A DNA stretch of 64,000 nucleotides, from assembly GCA_023411175.1 (NCBI GenBank), contig JAEYPB010000062.1:59593-123592 (forward strand). Direction: 5' to 3'. Below, in pieces: positions 7,991 through 16,228 of the stretch (positions within the stretch are counted from its first letter, which is position 1; every line of letters starts with the position of its first letter). This stretch comes from Bacillota bacterium. GTDB taxonomy: Bacteria; Bacillota; Clostridia; Christensenellales; Aristaeellaceae. The notes beneath the pieces were generated by a model. That model searched no databases and was not told the DNA's origin. It saw only the letters and a list, made by a program, of their open reading frames with translations. Both the position numbers and the translations under genes were made by a program.

Positions 7991-8290
7991 ATGAAGGTCA
8001 AAACTCTGACCATCGTCGCCATGTTGATTGTCACAGCCATCACGCTGGTAGGCTGCGGAGCATCCACGCCTTCGCCTTCTCCAACGCCTACGCAGTCGGC
8101 CGCCGCCACCGCAACGGCCGGTGCGGCAGCGACACCCAATGTAACTGAAGTTCCCGTCACGACGCAGGTTCCCGTTCTCACCGAGGTACCCGTTATGACA
8201 CAAATACCTTTAAAAACGCAGTTGCCCGTAACCACGGCCGTGCCCATCCAAACACAAGCTGCCTCAGCCGCCCCCTCGCCCCCAGGCTGA
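7991..8290 (+). CDS. Small lipoprotein with Pro/Val hexapeptide repeats
   Basis: A 99-residue secreted lipoprotein. The start at 7991 follows CAAGGAGGTC. A signal peptide (MKVKTLTIVAMLIVTAITLVG) leads to the lipobox LVGC, so the mature protein begins at Cys22 and is lipid-anchored outside the membrane. A Ser/Thr/Pro/Ala-rich linker follows. Then come six imperfect copies of a hexapeptide: VPVTTQ, VPVLTE, VPVMTQ, IPLKTQ, LPVTTA, VPIQTQ. The tail looks like an extended, wall-spanning or low-complexity stalk. No enzyme domain is seen and the function is unknown. Confidence 0.75.
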   Translation: MKVKTLTIVAMLIVTAITLVGCGASTPSPSPTPTQSAAATATAGAAATPNVTEVPVTTQVPVLTEVPVMTQIPLKTQLPVTTAVPIQTQAASAAPSPPG

Positions 8291-8327
8291 ATCGGTTGAG
8301 AAACCGGCTGCCTTGACAGGGAAAATG

Positions 8328-8361
8328 GGGACTGCAAAAAATTAGTGGCAGTCCCTCTTTC
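8328..8361 (+). terminator. Terminator after the lipoprotein gene
   Basis: GGGACTGC (8328-8335) and GCAGTCCC (8348-8355) form a perfect 8-bp stem followed by TCTTTCG. The A-rich loop side could also serve the convergent PAP2 gene on the other strand. Confidence 0.6.
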
Positions 8362-8391
8362 GATTGCCAGCTGGTTGCTATTCGGCGATTG

Positions 8392-9186
8392 TTAGTTCGG
8401 AGAAAGCATAAACCCATTAACCATAACTCCGATAATACCCCACGCTGTACCAAGTAAAGCACCAGCTATAACATCTCTAGGGTAGTGCATCCCAACATAA
8501 ATTCGTGTAATTCCAACCAATAAAGCAGTAGCGTACAATAATATCCCAAGATAAACATTTACATTATAATAGTGCATAATTAATGAAGCTAAGAAAAATG
8601 CTTGACCCGTATGACCGCTTGGGAATGATCTTCCGCTTGCCTTAGAACCGACAATGCGAATCTTTTTCAACTTTATATACGGTCTTACACGGCGTATATA
8701 TAGTTTTATTATTTCAATCATCAATCCTAAAGTAATTACGCCAAAAATAAGGGAATAGGAAAAAAACTTGCTTTCACTAAAGTAAAATATTAGTGCCAAT
8801 ATTATTGCAAAAGCAAAATGTCCAAGTTGAGTAAGCCCCAGCATTAGCCAATCTAAAAAAGGTGGGCGTCTCCCACGTGAGTTTAAAAACAAAAAAATCC
8901 ATTCATCAGCTTTTTGTCCTTCATTCCAAGCAACGGAGACGGTTATTAGACTGAAGAATATTAACAGAGCTACTAAAGCTGTATTTGCTTTTATAGAAAA
9001 CCATAGTTTTGCCCAAAAAACTACGGGCATTTGTGTTGATACCGATATTAAAAGGATTACAAGGATTATTATCCAATAAGTATGCTTAACACGACCGATC
9101 AATTTACTGAGTTTTTTAAAAACACCCGGAACTTGTAATTCTGGAATCTCGATTTCTTTTATTCGTTTCGTACTTCTATTTTTCAA
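8392..9186 (-). CDS. PAP2-superfamily membrane phosphatase
   Basis: About 264 residues with five to six membrane helices and the three PAP2 phosphatase motifs. These are KLYIRRVRPYIK (K-x6-RP, near residue 168), SFPSGHTGQ (PSGH, near 191) and TRIYVGMHYPRDVIAG (with the nucleophile-relay His and Asp, near 230). It should dephosphorylate phosphatidic acid, undecaprenyl pyrophosphate or a similar lipid at the outer membrane face. The TTG at 9186 is preferred because AGGTG sits 6 bases upstream; a GTG at 9195 is also open. It overlaps the diacylglycerol-kinase-family gene, so the pair probably acts in one lipid cycle. The DNA is visibly more AT-rich than its neighbours. Confidence 0.85.
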   Translation of the reverse strand: MKNRSTKRIKEIEIPELQVPGVFKKLSKLIGRVKHTYWIIILVILLISVSTQMPVVFWAKLWFSIKANTALVALLIFFSLITVSVAWNEGQKADEWIFLFLNSRGRRPPFLDWLMLGLTQLGHFAFAIILALIFYFSESKFFSYSLIFGVITLGLMIEIIKLYIRRVRPYIKLKKIRIVGSKASGRSFPSGHTGQAFFLASLIMHYYNVNVYLGILLYATALLVGITRIYVGMHYPRDVIAGALLGTAWGIIGVMVNGFMLSPN

Positions 9187-10129
9187 AATTATCACCTGGC
9201 TTATCGTTTGTCTCCTCTGTAGGTACCAATACTGTCAGAGCACTTTTTTGAATATCAATTTTGGCTGAACCGTCACCAATCTTTATGCCATCTGCCATAA
9301 TTGGCATGGGAGGGACGGTGTCAATTGCTATGCTGCGTGCACGATAATGCTGTATGTGAGGGTCTCGTTTAAAATCAGTCCCCGGGTCTTTAATCGCATG
9401 TCGTAATAAATCCAACTTAGATTGATCAGAAAAAAGCAAAACATCGAGTAAACCATCTTCGAATGAGTCATCAGAACCCACTTGAAAATGCCGAAGAATA
9501 TAAGGCATATTAGAAACTAGAACCACATGGGCAGAAATAGTGACCTCTGTTTCATTATCTAACAATATTTGTATTTCTGATGGTGTGCTGGTCGCTATTG
9601 TAGACATAAAGTCGCCAATTTGTGTCAAATCTCCATGCAGAATACTGTCTGCAGATGGGAATAAAGATGTTATCAACCCAACCGAGCAAACTTCAATACA
9701 GTGCGCAATGCGATTGTTACAGGTACAATTACCGACATCAATTCTTACCTGTCGTCCGGTTCCAAGAGTTGCAACAGCTGATGGAATATCTGTTGGAATT
9801 CCCAGACTAAATGCTATATTATTTTGTGAACCCGTTGGGATAATGCCAAGCGATGCGCTTGTCCCTATCAATTCTTTAGCGACAGACGAAACGGTACCAT
9901 CACCGCCGCAAGCTAAAAATAGACGGATTCCTTTTTCAATAGCATCCCGTATAACTTTCTGCAAATCACATTCCAGTTCCAACAAATAAGGTTCTATTTG
10001 AATTTCCGCAGCCTGCAACTGTTTAACTACTTCCACGAATTTCCCAGCCGCCTCGTCGGACACGCCGGCATTCGGATTAAAAATGAGTTTAGCATGCAAA
10101 CTGCGCTTTTTTTCACTATCGATTCTCAT
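9176..10129 (-). CDS. Diacylglycerol kinase family lipid kinase
   Basis: A 317-residue soluble protein of the DAGK_cat/YegS type. It shows KLIFNPNAG near the N-terminus, the nucleotide-binding GGDGTVSSVA (near residue 75) and the family's IPTGSQNNIAFSLGIP (near 98), where most members have GTxND or GTxNN. It should transfer phosphate from ATP to diacylglycerol or a related lipid at the inner leaflet. The ATG at 10129 follows AGAGG; the TTG two codons upstream is less likely. It overlaps the downstream PAP2 gene by 11 bases, giving a kinase/phosphatase lipid pair. Confidence 0.85.
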   Translation of the reverse strand: MRIDSEKKRSLHAKLIFNPNAGVSDEAAGKFVEVVKQLQAAEIQIEPYLLELECDLQKVIRDAIEKGIRLFLACGGDGTVSSVAKELIGTSASLGIIPTGSQNNIAFSLGIPTDIPSAVATLGTGRQVRIDVGNCTCNNRIAHCIEVCSVGLITSLFPSADSILHGDLTQIGDFMSTIATSTPSEIQILLDNETEVTISAHVVLVSNMPYILRHFQVGSDDSFEDGLLDVLLFSDQSKLDLLRHAIKDPGTDFKRDPHIQHYRARSIAIDTVPPMPIMADGIKIGDGSAKIDIQKSALTVLVPTEETNDKPGDNFEK

Positions 10130-10272
10130 GCCCAATTCCTCTCTTTTAATTCAATTACTTATTCTCTATCAATAAAAGTTTGACCAAACAACCCTCCGTC
10201 TAGACATTGTGTTTATTTCCAAATTGCTGAAGATGCAAGCAAGTAAGCCATTGTGAAAATCCGGTTGGGGCC

Positions 10273-10380
10273 TTTGGACATCGTGTATTTTTCAGTTCGA
10301 TGAGAAGCTTTTTTACCACCCGGCGACGCCGAAATGCCGCCTGTAAGCCCGCCCGTGTATTCCTACAGAAAGAATTCACG
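10273..10380. repeat. Degenerate direct repeat, copy A
   Basis: The first 23 bases (10273-10295) are identical to copy B at 10905-10927. Similarity continues, with gaps, for about 85 bases to the shared GCCCGCCCGTGTA. The two copies lie 632 bases apart on either side of the CmpB-like gene. I do not recognise the element. Confidence 0.6.
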
Positions 10381-10389
10381 GGTTTTTTT
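10352..10389 (+). terminator. Intrinsic terminator upstream of the CmpB-like gene
   Basis: CCCGTG-t-ATTC (10352-10362) pairs with GAAT-t-CACGGG (10372-10382), followed by seven T (10383-10389). It lies before, not after, the rightward gene. It may therefore be an attenuator in that gene's leader or end an unseen short transcript. Copy B of the repeat has lost this pairing. Confidence 0.5.
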
Positions 10390-10433
10390 CGGCACAAAAA
10401 TACGCATACTTCCTATTAAAGGAGGAATGCGCA

Positions 10434-10820
10434 TTGTCTGTCAAACAATCTGTTTCGCTGTTTTCCGTAGGCGCGCTTGGCTACATGGGCATCGAGGTGC
10501 TCGCGCGTGGCCACAGCCACTGGACGATGGGCCTGACCGGCGGGCTGTGCCTGCTGGGCATGGTGAACATCCACCGCCGCGCCGCTCATTGGCCGATGCT
10601 GGCTCGCTGCGCCGCCGGTACCTTGCTGGTCACGGCTGCTGAGCTGGCAGTCGGGCTGACCGTCAACCGACTGCTAAGGTGGAACGTGTGGGATTATTCG
10701 GCTCGCTGGCTCAATCTGTGGGGCCAAATCTGCCCGCGCTTTACGATGTATTGGTTTTTGCTCAACGTGCCGGTAGCGCTGATCTGCGACCGGATCGGCA
10801 TTCGCTCCGCCACTTCGTAG
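10434..10820 (+). CDS. Putative ABC-transporter type IV / CmpB-like membrane protein
   Basis: A 128-residue protein with four hydrophobic segments, ending in the family's NVWDYSARWLNLWGQICPRF-type region and a Trp/Phe-rich last helix. Members of this family (PF06541-type, putative permeases) are short polytopic proteins of unproven function. The TTG at 10434 is chosen because GGAGGA (10421-10426) lies 7 bases upstream; an ATG between the two is out of frame. It sits alone between two copies of a degenerate repeat, with an intrinsic terminator in its leader. Confidence 0.7.
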   Translation: MSVKQSVSLFSVGALGYMGIEVLARGHSHWTMGLTGGLCLLGMVNIHRRAAHWPMLARCAAGTLLVTAAELAVGLTVNRLLRWNVWDYSARWLNLWGQICPRFTMYWFLLNVPVALICDRIGIRSATS

Positions 10821-11193
10821 CCCCGCCTCACCCCAATCGCCGCAATACAACGGGTAAACGGGCAATCACGGGTGGGTGCATCATTGCACGATTACACGGG
10901 AGCTTTTGGACATCGTGTATTTTTCAGCTGATGAGGAACTTTTTCTGCCACCCCGCCCACGTCGGAATCCTGCCTGTGCGCCCGCCCGTGTACTCCTGCA
11001 AAAAGAGCGCCGAAAGCCAGAATTTCAGGGGCGACTTGCAGGCATTCAAAAAAGCCCGCCGCAACCGGCGAGCTTATTTGCACCAACTAATGTCGGTATT
11101 GATGTATAAAGGGACATTAGGTACGCGGGTGCATTAGGTGCAGTCGGGTGCATCATTACACATTCTTTGAAGTTGCGATCTGTTCATTCAATT
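10821..11193. other. Intergenic region holding repeat copy B
   Basis: About 370 bases without a supported gene. It contains the second copy of the degenerate repeat (10905 to about 10995). It also holds short recurring motifs built on GGGTGCATCATT (near 10871 and 11147) and GGGTGCATT (near 11128). Short open frames here are not supported by ribosome sites. Confidence 0.5.
10905..10995. repeat. Degenerate direct repeat, copy B
   Basis: Partner of the copy at 10273-10380, with 23 identical bases at 10905-10927 followed by a diverged region ending in GCCCGCCCGTGTACTCCTG. Confidence 0.6.
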
Positions 11194-12366
11194 TTACGAA
11201 GTGCTCTTTTGAAAATGAGGCAGCACTTGCCGAACAAAGCTGTCTTTGATTTTCTTATTAAGATCTCGCATGTTATTGTATTTACTCACATCAATCTCGG
11301 CGGATATCTGTGTGCATAGAGCAGTGTTCAATTTGCATTTCATACTATCTTCATATTTGCCAACAATTGAGCTAATTCTGAATTGCACATACTTTCGCTT
11401 ATCCTCTTCAGTCAATAAATCAAAAATACCGATATAGTCAAAGCGCGAGCGTAATTCAGGGGAGAACTGGTAGTTAAAATTATCTTTTGACACGTTAGAT
11501 GTGAAGATAATTATGTATCCGTCCACATCGATTTCCTCGCCTTGCGAGTTTGTCATTTTTCCATTCTCAAGAACATCCAAAAAGTAGTTGTAAACAGGCA
11601 ACGCGGCCTTTTCAAATTCATCGATCAAAATTAGTCCAATATCTGAATTCTGTACTTTTTGGAATAACTCACCACTATCGCTACCGATATATCCCCTGGG
11701 ACTTCCTATTAAGCTATTTAGCGAATCATGGCTCGAATAATTTCCGAAGTTAATTTTCGCCATTTTCGTATTGCTCTCTAGTGCCTTATGGATACATCTA
11801 GCAACTTCTGTTTTGCCAACGCCAGAATCACCCATAAGAAAAAGTGAAAGCACTTTGTGCTCGCCAATTTTATTAAACACTCGAAATGAGTTTATAATAG
11901 ACGGAAGTGAATCTTTGAATTTAGTATGCCCATATAGTTTCTGGGAGAATATGCGCAAAAAACAGCTCAGTTCCGTCTCATTCAGATCAACAATTCTGGT
12001 GACCTTTTTTGCTGCTGGTTTTGGGGATTTCTCTTGATTCTCTATTTGTTCGGAATCCTCTGGGCTTTCGATTTCAGCGAAATAGTATCTGAAATCATAT
12101 TGCATCTCCCTTGCTCGATCAGAGTCGCACACAAAAAACACCTGATCCGGTGCCTCTGCAATGCACTTCTCGAGCTGAAAAAACAATGCAGGATTATCTT
12201 TCTGAATTCTGTGTATGCTGGACAAGTCCACATACATATCATCGGATGGAAGGTCATTTATAATGCGTAAATACTCAATTATGCTAATGCAGATAGCGCC
12301 TTCACCTTGAATGGTGCTTCTCCATTGGAAGAAATTAGACTTATTATAAGTAAATAGATCCCTCAT
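11194..12366 (-). CDS. ClpB/AAA_2-like AAA+ ATPase of a two-gene island
   Basis: A 390-residue protein. The first ~100 residues form an alpha/beta segment (GEGAICISIIEYLRIIND, MYVDLSSIHRI) that loosely resembles STAS-like DUF4325 domains; this is tentative. A charged linker (near 105-125) leads to a single AAA+ module: Walker A GDSGVGKTE (near 180), Walker B LILIDEFEKA (near 248), sensor-1 IIFTSN (near 285) and arginine finger ELRSRFD (near 305). The core looks like the second ATPase domain of ClpA/ClpB without a protease-binding loop or N-domain. Its ATG overlaps the stop of the upstream gene (ATGA). The pair is AT-rich and directly borders the prophage. Confidence 0.75.
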   Translation of the reverse strand: MRDLFTYNKSNFFQWRSTIQGEGAICISIIEYLRIINDLPSDDMYVDLSSIHRIQKDNPALFFQLEKCIAEAPDQVFFVCDSDRAREMQYDFRYYFAEIESPEDSEQIENQEKSPKPAAKKVTRIVDLNETELSCFLRIFSQKLYGHTKFKDSLPSIINSFRVFNKIGEHKVLSLFLMGDSGVGKTEVARCIHKALESNTKMAKINFGNYSSHDSLNSLIGSPRGYIGSDSGELFQKVQNSDIGLILIDEFEKAALPVYNYFLDVLENGKMTNSQGEEIDVDGYIIIFTSNVSKDNFNYQFSPELRSRFDYIGIFDLLTEEDKRKYVQFRISSIVGKYEDSMKCKLNTALCTQISAEIDVSKYNNMRDLNKKIKDSFVRQVLPHFQKSTS

Positions 12367-13223
12367 TTTTTCTTGCCTCTTTGCTTTTGTGAGCCTTGAT
12401 CAGGAATTTCTATGCGCTGGACAATTGCGAGAATATCAATGTAATGGTAATCGCTTAGATCGTTCTCGCTAACCATTTTTGCCTCGCTCTTTTTTGCATA
12501 TTGACTGTGCTGAACGATTTGATCATCGTCGCTTCCATTCTGTAACATGCCAATCTCTTGGAAGAACTCAAACGAATTCTTTAACTGTGCCACTTTTGTT
12601 TTTGCCTTGTAGACTCCGACAATTGATACAGTCCCAATAAATAAGTCATCTACGCCATATGAACTCTCGAACTCGTTCTCAAAGCTCAATGGAATTCTGA
12701 TCAGTACTTTTTCTTCTCTTCCATCAACTTCTCCCTTTAGCTTATATGAGTAATCCTTAAACAGTGCGTTGAATATGTTATTAATATCCAGGCCTTTTGC
12801 TTCTGGAATCTTTAGCCCCTTGAATGAACCGCCTGCAAACATCTTCGCTGCACGCAATTCGGTTTCGTTCTCAAGAGAGAGCTTAACATTTTCGATGTGA
12901 ACTAATTGCCCTTCGCATAACTTTGAAAAGTCGCTCACCGTTGTGCATTTATCAATTACTTCGCTCAAAATAACCGATTTTGTTGTAGAAACCTTGAAAG
13001 TGTCCAGTATCTTTTGTGAATCCGCAGAGGTCGCCTTCGCGGAGGCCGATACGTCCCCCGAGAGCAGCTTCCACAATTTCCCGGATATTTTTGCTTCTAG
13101 CCCTGCGTCTATACTTCCGCTATCGGTTTCTTCTACAGTTTTAGCTGTTTGGATAATGTTGCTAAACATCATCTTTATCTCATAGACCTTCGGGAAATTC
13201 ATGTAGTATATGTTAAAATACAC
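12363..13223 (-). CDS. Unrecognised partner of the AAA+ ATPase
   Basis: A 286-residue soluble protein. The GTG at 13223 follows AGGAGGT by 7 bases. The N-terminus (KVYEIKMMFSN) precedes a Ser/Ala/Lys-rich low-complexity stretch (DVSASAKATSADS, near 60). A central part follows that reads like a short beta domain (EGQLVHIENVKLSLENETEL) and a lysine-rich C-terminus. Layout and phrasing weakly recall DUF6414-type proteins of defence islands, but I cannot confirm this. It is the first gene behind a consensus promoter and is translationally coupled to the ATPase. It is most likely the substrate, sensor or effector of that ATPase. Confidence 0.65.
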   Translation of the reverse strand: MYFNIYYMNFPKVYEIKMMFSNIIQTAKTVEETDSGSIDAGLEAKISGKLWKLLSGDVSASAKATSADSQKILDTFKVSTTKSVILSEVIDKCTTVSDFSKLCEGQLVHIENVKLSLENETELRAAKMFAGGSFKGLKIPEAKGLDINNIFNALFKDYSYKLKGEVDGREEKVLIRIPLSFENEFESSYGVDDLFIGTVSIVGVYKAKTKVAQLKNSFEFFQEIGMLQNGSDDDQIVQHSQYAKKSEAKMVSENDLSDYHYIDILAIVQRIEIPDQGSQKQRGKKK

Positions 13224-13256
13224 AGGGGATACCTCCTGCTTTTTGCACTTTTGAAA

Positions 13257-13285
13257 ATTATACCATATTTATATGTTATTTTCAA
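13257..13285 (-). promoter_or_regulatory. Promoter of the AAA+ island
   Basis: On the minus strand TTGAAA (13280-13285), a 17-base AT-rich spacer and TATAAT (13257-13262). It lies 34 bases upstream of the GTG at 13223. Confidence 0.75.
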
Positions 13286-13312
13286 GGGAAAGAGATAGCG
13301 TAAGCACTTGCA

Positions 13313-13340
13313 GCCGCAGGCCCATTACGGGACCTGCGGC
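13313..13340 (-). terminator. Hairpin after the recombinase genes
   Basis: GCCGCAGG (13313-13320) pairs with CCTGCGGC (13333-13340), just past the stop of the last prophage gene. The same 8-bp stem sequence ends the late operon at 16922-16943. No T-tract follows, so its efficiency as a terminator is uncertain. Confidence 0.45.
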
Positions 13341-13353
13341 GATGCATGATGCC

Positions 13354-14931
13354 TTACCCCTCTACCACGGCCCCATCCTTGAAAATGAAGCGCATGGTTC
13401 CGTCTTTCAGTATCCGTACCTGCTCAACCGCGCCGCACCACAGCGTTTCGTTGAACGTCCTGATCGGCCCCTGCGTGCGCAATATATCGAGATACCCTTT
13501 GAGCTTCCCGCGCTTGGCGGTCAGGGATTCCCGACGCGCCTCCACCTCGGCGATGCGCCGCTGGGCTTCATTGAACCGTGCTTCATACTCGTCGTATTGC
13601 CGCTGATACTCGGCCTGATCGATTGCCACTTGCGCATTGGCGCTGATGTGGCGCTGCATAAGCTCCGTGATAATCTCCAAATCCGTGTGCAACTCGGCCA
13701 GCCGCTCCGACAGCCCGGAGGTATTGCAGCGTTCCCGCAGGGTTTCTTCGCAGATTTGGATGATCTCGTCCTTGCGGTCGATAACCTGATTGAAGGCCCG
13801 CACAAAGGCGTCCTGTATGGTTTCATTGCGCAGGGCAGGCGTGGCGCAGGCAGCGCGCCGCTTATGCTTGGCGTTGCATTTCCACACGGTATGCGAATGC
13901 CACACCTTGCTGCCGTACAGCTCGCCACACTCGTCGCAGTAAATCCGGCCAGAGAAGCAATGCGGCGTGTAGTTCCTGCGGCCCTGCTGCTTTCGGCGCT
14001 TCAATTCGACCTGAACCGCGTCGAATATCTCCGGTTCGATGATGGCCGGATGGCTGCCCTCCACATAGTATTGCGGTACTTCGCCCTCGTTTGCCTTCAT
14101 CTTCTTGGTCAGGAAGTCTGTGCAAAAGGTCTTTTGCAGGAGGGCATCGCCCTTGTATTTCTCGTTGGTGAGGATGCTTATGATGGTGTTGGGCCGCCAG
14201 TTGGACTTGCCGCCTGGCGTTGTGATGCCTCGCTCCGTCAGGTGGCGCGCGATGTAGGCGGGTGACTTCCCTTCGAGGAACATGCGGTAGATGTCCCGGA
14301 CGATCTCTGCTTCTTCGGGTACGATCTCTGGCAGGTCGTCCGCGCCTTTGCGGTATCCGAGGAATTGCTTATAGGGCAGGTTCACCTTGCCGTCCGCCAT
14401 CTTTTTGCGCTTGCCCCAGGTCACGTTCTCGGAGATGGAGCGGCTTTCCTCTTGGGCGAGGCTGGACATGATGGTAATGAGTAGTTCACCCTTGGAATCC
14501 AGCGTGAAGATGTTCTCCTTTTCAAAGTAGACCTCAACGCCTTTTTCTTTGAGCATCCGGACCGTGGTCAGCGAGTCCACCGTATTGCGGGCGAAGCGGG
14601 AAACGGACTTCGTGATAATGAGGTCGATCTTCCCGTCCAGCGCGTCCTGGACCATTTCTTTGAAGCCGTCACGCTTCTTGGTGTTCGTGGCGCTGATACC
14701 CTCGTCGGTGTACACCTTCACGTATGCCCACTCGGCCTTGGAGCGTATGTACTGCGTGTAGTAGTCCACCTGGGCCTCGTAGCTGGTGAGCTGTTCCTCC
14801 TGGTCAGTGGATACGCGGGCATAGGCCGCCACGCGCCGCTTCCTTGTCGTGCTGATCGGCATCGCTGTAAAGCGATTCAGGGTGGCGGGGACCACCGTCA
14901 CCTTTGGCGCATATGCTCTTGCTTCGCTCAT
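13354..14931 (-). CDS. Large serine recombinase (integrase) 1
   Basis: A 525-residue site-specific recombinase. The resolvase-type catalytic domain has the nucleophile in AAYARVSTDQEE (Ser41) and the signature SVSRFARNTVD and EKENIFT. A recombinase domain follows. A zinc ribbon (CDECG ... C-x-AKHKRRAAC, near 335-365) and a long coiled coil (near 400-470) complete the large-serine-integrase plan. The ATG at 14931 overlaps the stop of recombinase 2 and has GCAGGAGG upstream; a GTG three codons earlier is less likely. It is the last prophage gene, at the attachment end. One or both recombinases should integrate and excise the prophage. Confidence 0.9.
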   Translation of the reverse strand: MSEARAYAPKVTVVPATLNRFTAMPISTTRKRRVAAYARVSTDQEEQLTSYEAQVDYYTQYIRSKAEWAYVKVYTDEGISATNTKKRDGFKEMVQDALDGKIDLIITKSVSRFARNTVDSLTTVRMLKEKGVEVYFEKENIFTLDSKGELLITIMSSLAQEESRSISENVTWGKRKKMADGKVNLPYKQFLGYRKGADDLPEIVPEEAEIVRDIYRMFLEGKSPAYIARHLTERGITTPGGKSNWRPNTIISILTNEKYKGDALLQKTFCTDFLTKKMKANEGEVPQYYVEGSHPAIIEPEIFDAVQVELKRRKQQGRRNYTPHCFSGRIYCDECGELYGSKVWHSHTVWKCNAKHKRRAACATPALRNETIQDAFVRAFNQVIDRKDEIIQICEETLRERCNTSGLSERLAELHTDLEIITELMQRHISANAQVAIDQAEYQRQYDEYEARFNEAQRRIAEVEARRESLTAKRGKLKGYLDILRTQGPIRTFNETLWCGAVEQVRILKDGTMRFIFKDGAVVEG

Positions 14932-16226
14932 TTCGCCCACCTCCTGCGTGCTCTTTCGGCGGCCTGCCTTCGCATGTCCTCATTCCAGCTATCACGGCGT
15001 GACTTATCCTGCCACACGCATTCGGCCTCCCTTCCGTCCTTAAAAACGTAGATTAAGTGGTTGAATGCAGGAACGCGGATCTCCCGAATGCGCTGTTTGA
15101 ATACGGCCTCGTCAAATTCGCACAGGCCGAGCACCGAAGTGGTTATGTCCATCAGGGTATCCTCGGGAATCTGCTTGGCGTGACAATGCGCTTTGCCCAA
15201 ACGCAGGAACGTGGAGCATTGCCACGAAACCCTGCCCCGCGTCGTTTTGCGATTGTACGCCTTGCCACAGTTCCCGCAAATGATTCTCCCCTTGAATGGA
15301 TAATCCGTGGGCTTGTATTCATAAGGATGATAATGCTCACTGCGCGCCTTGAGCATTTGTTGAACGCGGTCGAAGGCCTGTCGATCGATAATGGCCTCGT
15401 GATGATCCCGCACATAATAGCGCTGAACTTCACCGTAATTCCTGCGGTCCAGTTTCGTGAGATGATCGGTCCGGTAGTATTTCTGAAGAAGGAGATCGCC
15501 TGCGTACTTCTCGTTTTTCAGGATGTCGCCAATTAAGCTCTCCGTCCAGTTGCCGCCCGTCTTCGTGGGAATCCCCAAGGCCAGCAGCTTTTTGAGAATC
15601 CCATTTCTGCCCATCCCAGAAAGGTAGTCATCGAAGATCATGCACACGATTTGCGCCTCCTCCGGGATGGTCTCGAAGATTCCGTTCTTGACGCGGTACC
15701 CCAGTAGTTGCGTGCTCACCGGCCTCCCCTGCTCGAACTGTTTGCGGATCTTCCACTTGCAGTTTTCGGATACCGAACGGCTTTCTTCCTGCGCATAGGA
15801 AGCGAGGATGGTCAGCATCAGCTCGCCATCCCCGCTCATGGAGTGAATATTCTGTTCCTCGAAGTAGACGTCTACGCCCAGCGCCTTCAGCTCGCGCACC
15901 GTTTCCAGCAACGTCACCGTATTGCGGGCAAACCGGCTGATGCTCTTGGTAACCACCATGTCGATCTTCCCGGCCCGGCAGTCGGCCAGTAGCCGCTGAA
16001 ATTCCGGGCGCTCGGCCTTGGTGCCGGTGAGCGCTTTATCCGCATACACACCGGCGTACCGCCAGCCGAGGTTCTTTTGAATGCGGTCGCTGTAATAGCT
16101 TACCTGCGCGGATAGAGAGTGCAGCATGGAATCCTTCTCCAGTGATACCCGCGCATAGGCCGCGACATTTAGAAGGCGAGGCGGCTGTGGCAGCGCCGGG
16201 TTCAGTTTTCGTATGATTCGGGCCAA
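14928..16226 (-). CDS. Large serine recombinase 2
   Basis: A 432-residue paralogue of the downstream recombinase. It has catalytic Ser28 in VAAYARVSLEKD, the SISRFARNTVTL and EEQNIHSM motifs, a recombinase domain with GYRVKNGIFETIPEEAQIV, and a zinc ribbon (CGNCGKAYN, near 330). The C-terminal coiled coil is shorter than that of recombinase 1. The TTG start (16226) is set by GGAGGGG eight bases upstream. Tandem serine recombinases of this kind occur in Firmicutes mobile elements and may act together. The gene starts right after the small SHOCT-like ORF. Confidence 0.88.
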   Translation of the reverse strand: MARIIRKLNPALPQPPRLLNVAAYARVSLEKDSMLHSLSAQVSYYSDRIQKNLGWRYAGVYADKALTGTKAERPEFQRLLADCRAGKIDMVVTKSISRFARNTVTLLETVRELKALGVDVYFEEQNIHSMSGDGELMLTILASYAQEESRSVSENCKWKIRKQFEQGRPVSTQLLGYRVKNGIFETIPEEAQIVCMIFDDYLSGMGRNGILKKLLALGIPTKTGGNWTESLIGDILKNEKYAGDLLLQKYYRTDHLTKLDRRNYGEVQRYYVRDHHEAIIDRQAFDRVQQMLKARSEHYHPYEYKPTDYPFKGRIICGNCGKAYNRKTTRGRVSWQCSTFLRLGKAHCHAKQIPEDTLMDITTSVLGLCEFDEAVFKQRIREIRVPAFNHLIYVFKDGREAECVWQDKSRRDSWNEDMRRQAAERARRRWAK

Positions 16227-16228
16227 TT

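Noticed and set aside
13224..13353. Attachment site (attL) in the gap between recombinase and AAA+ island
   Set aside because: No stretch of this gap was seen to recur in 58475-59077; serine-recombinase cores are too short to recognise without a prophage-free relative.
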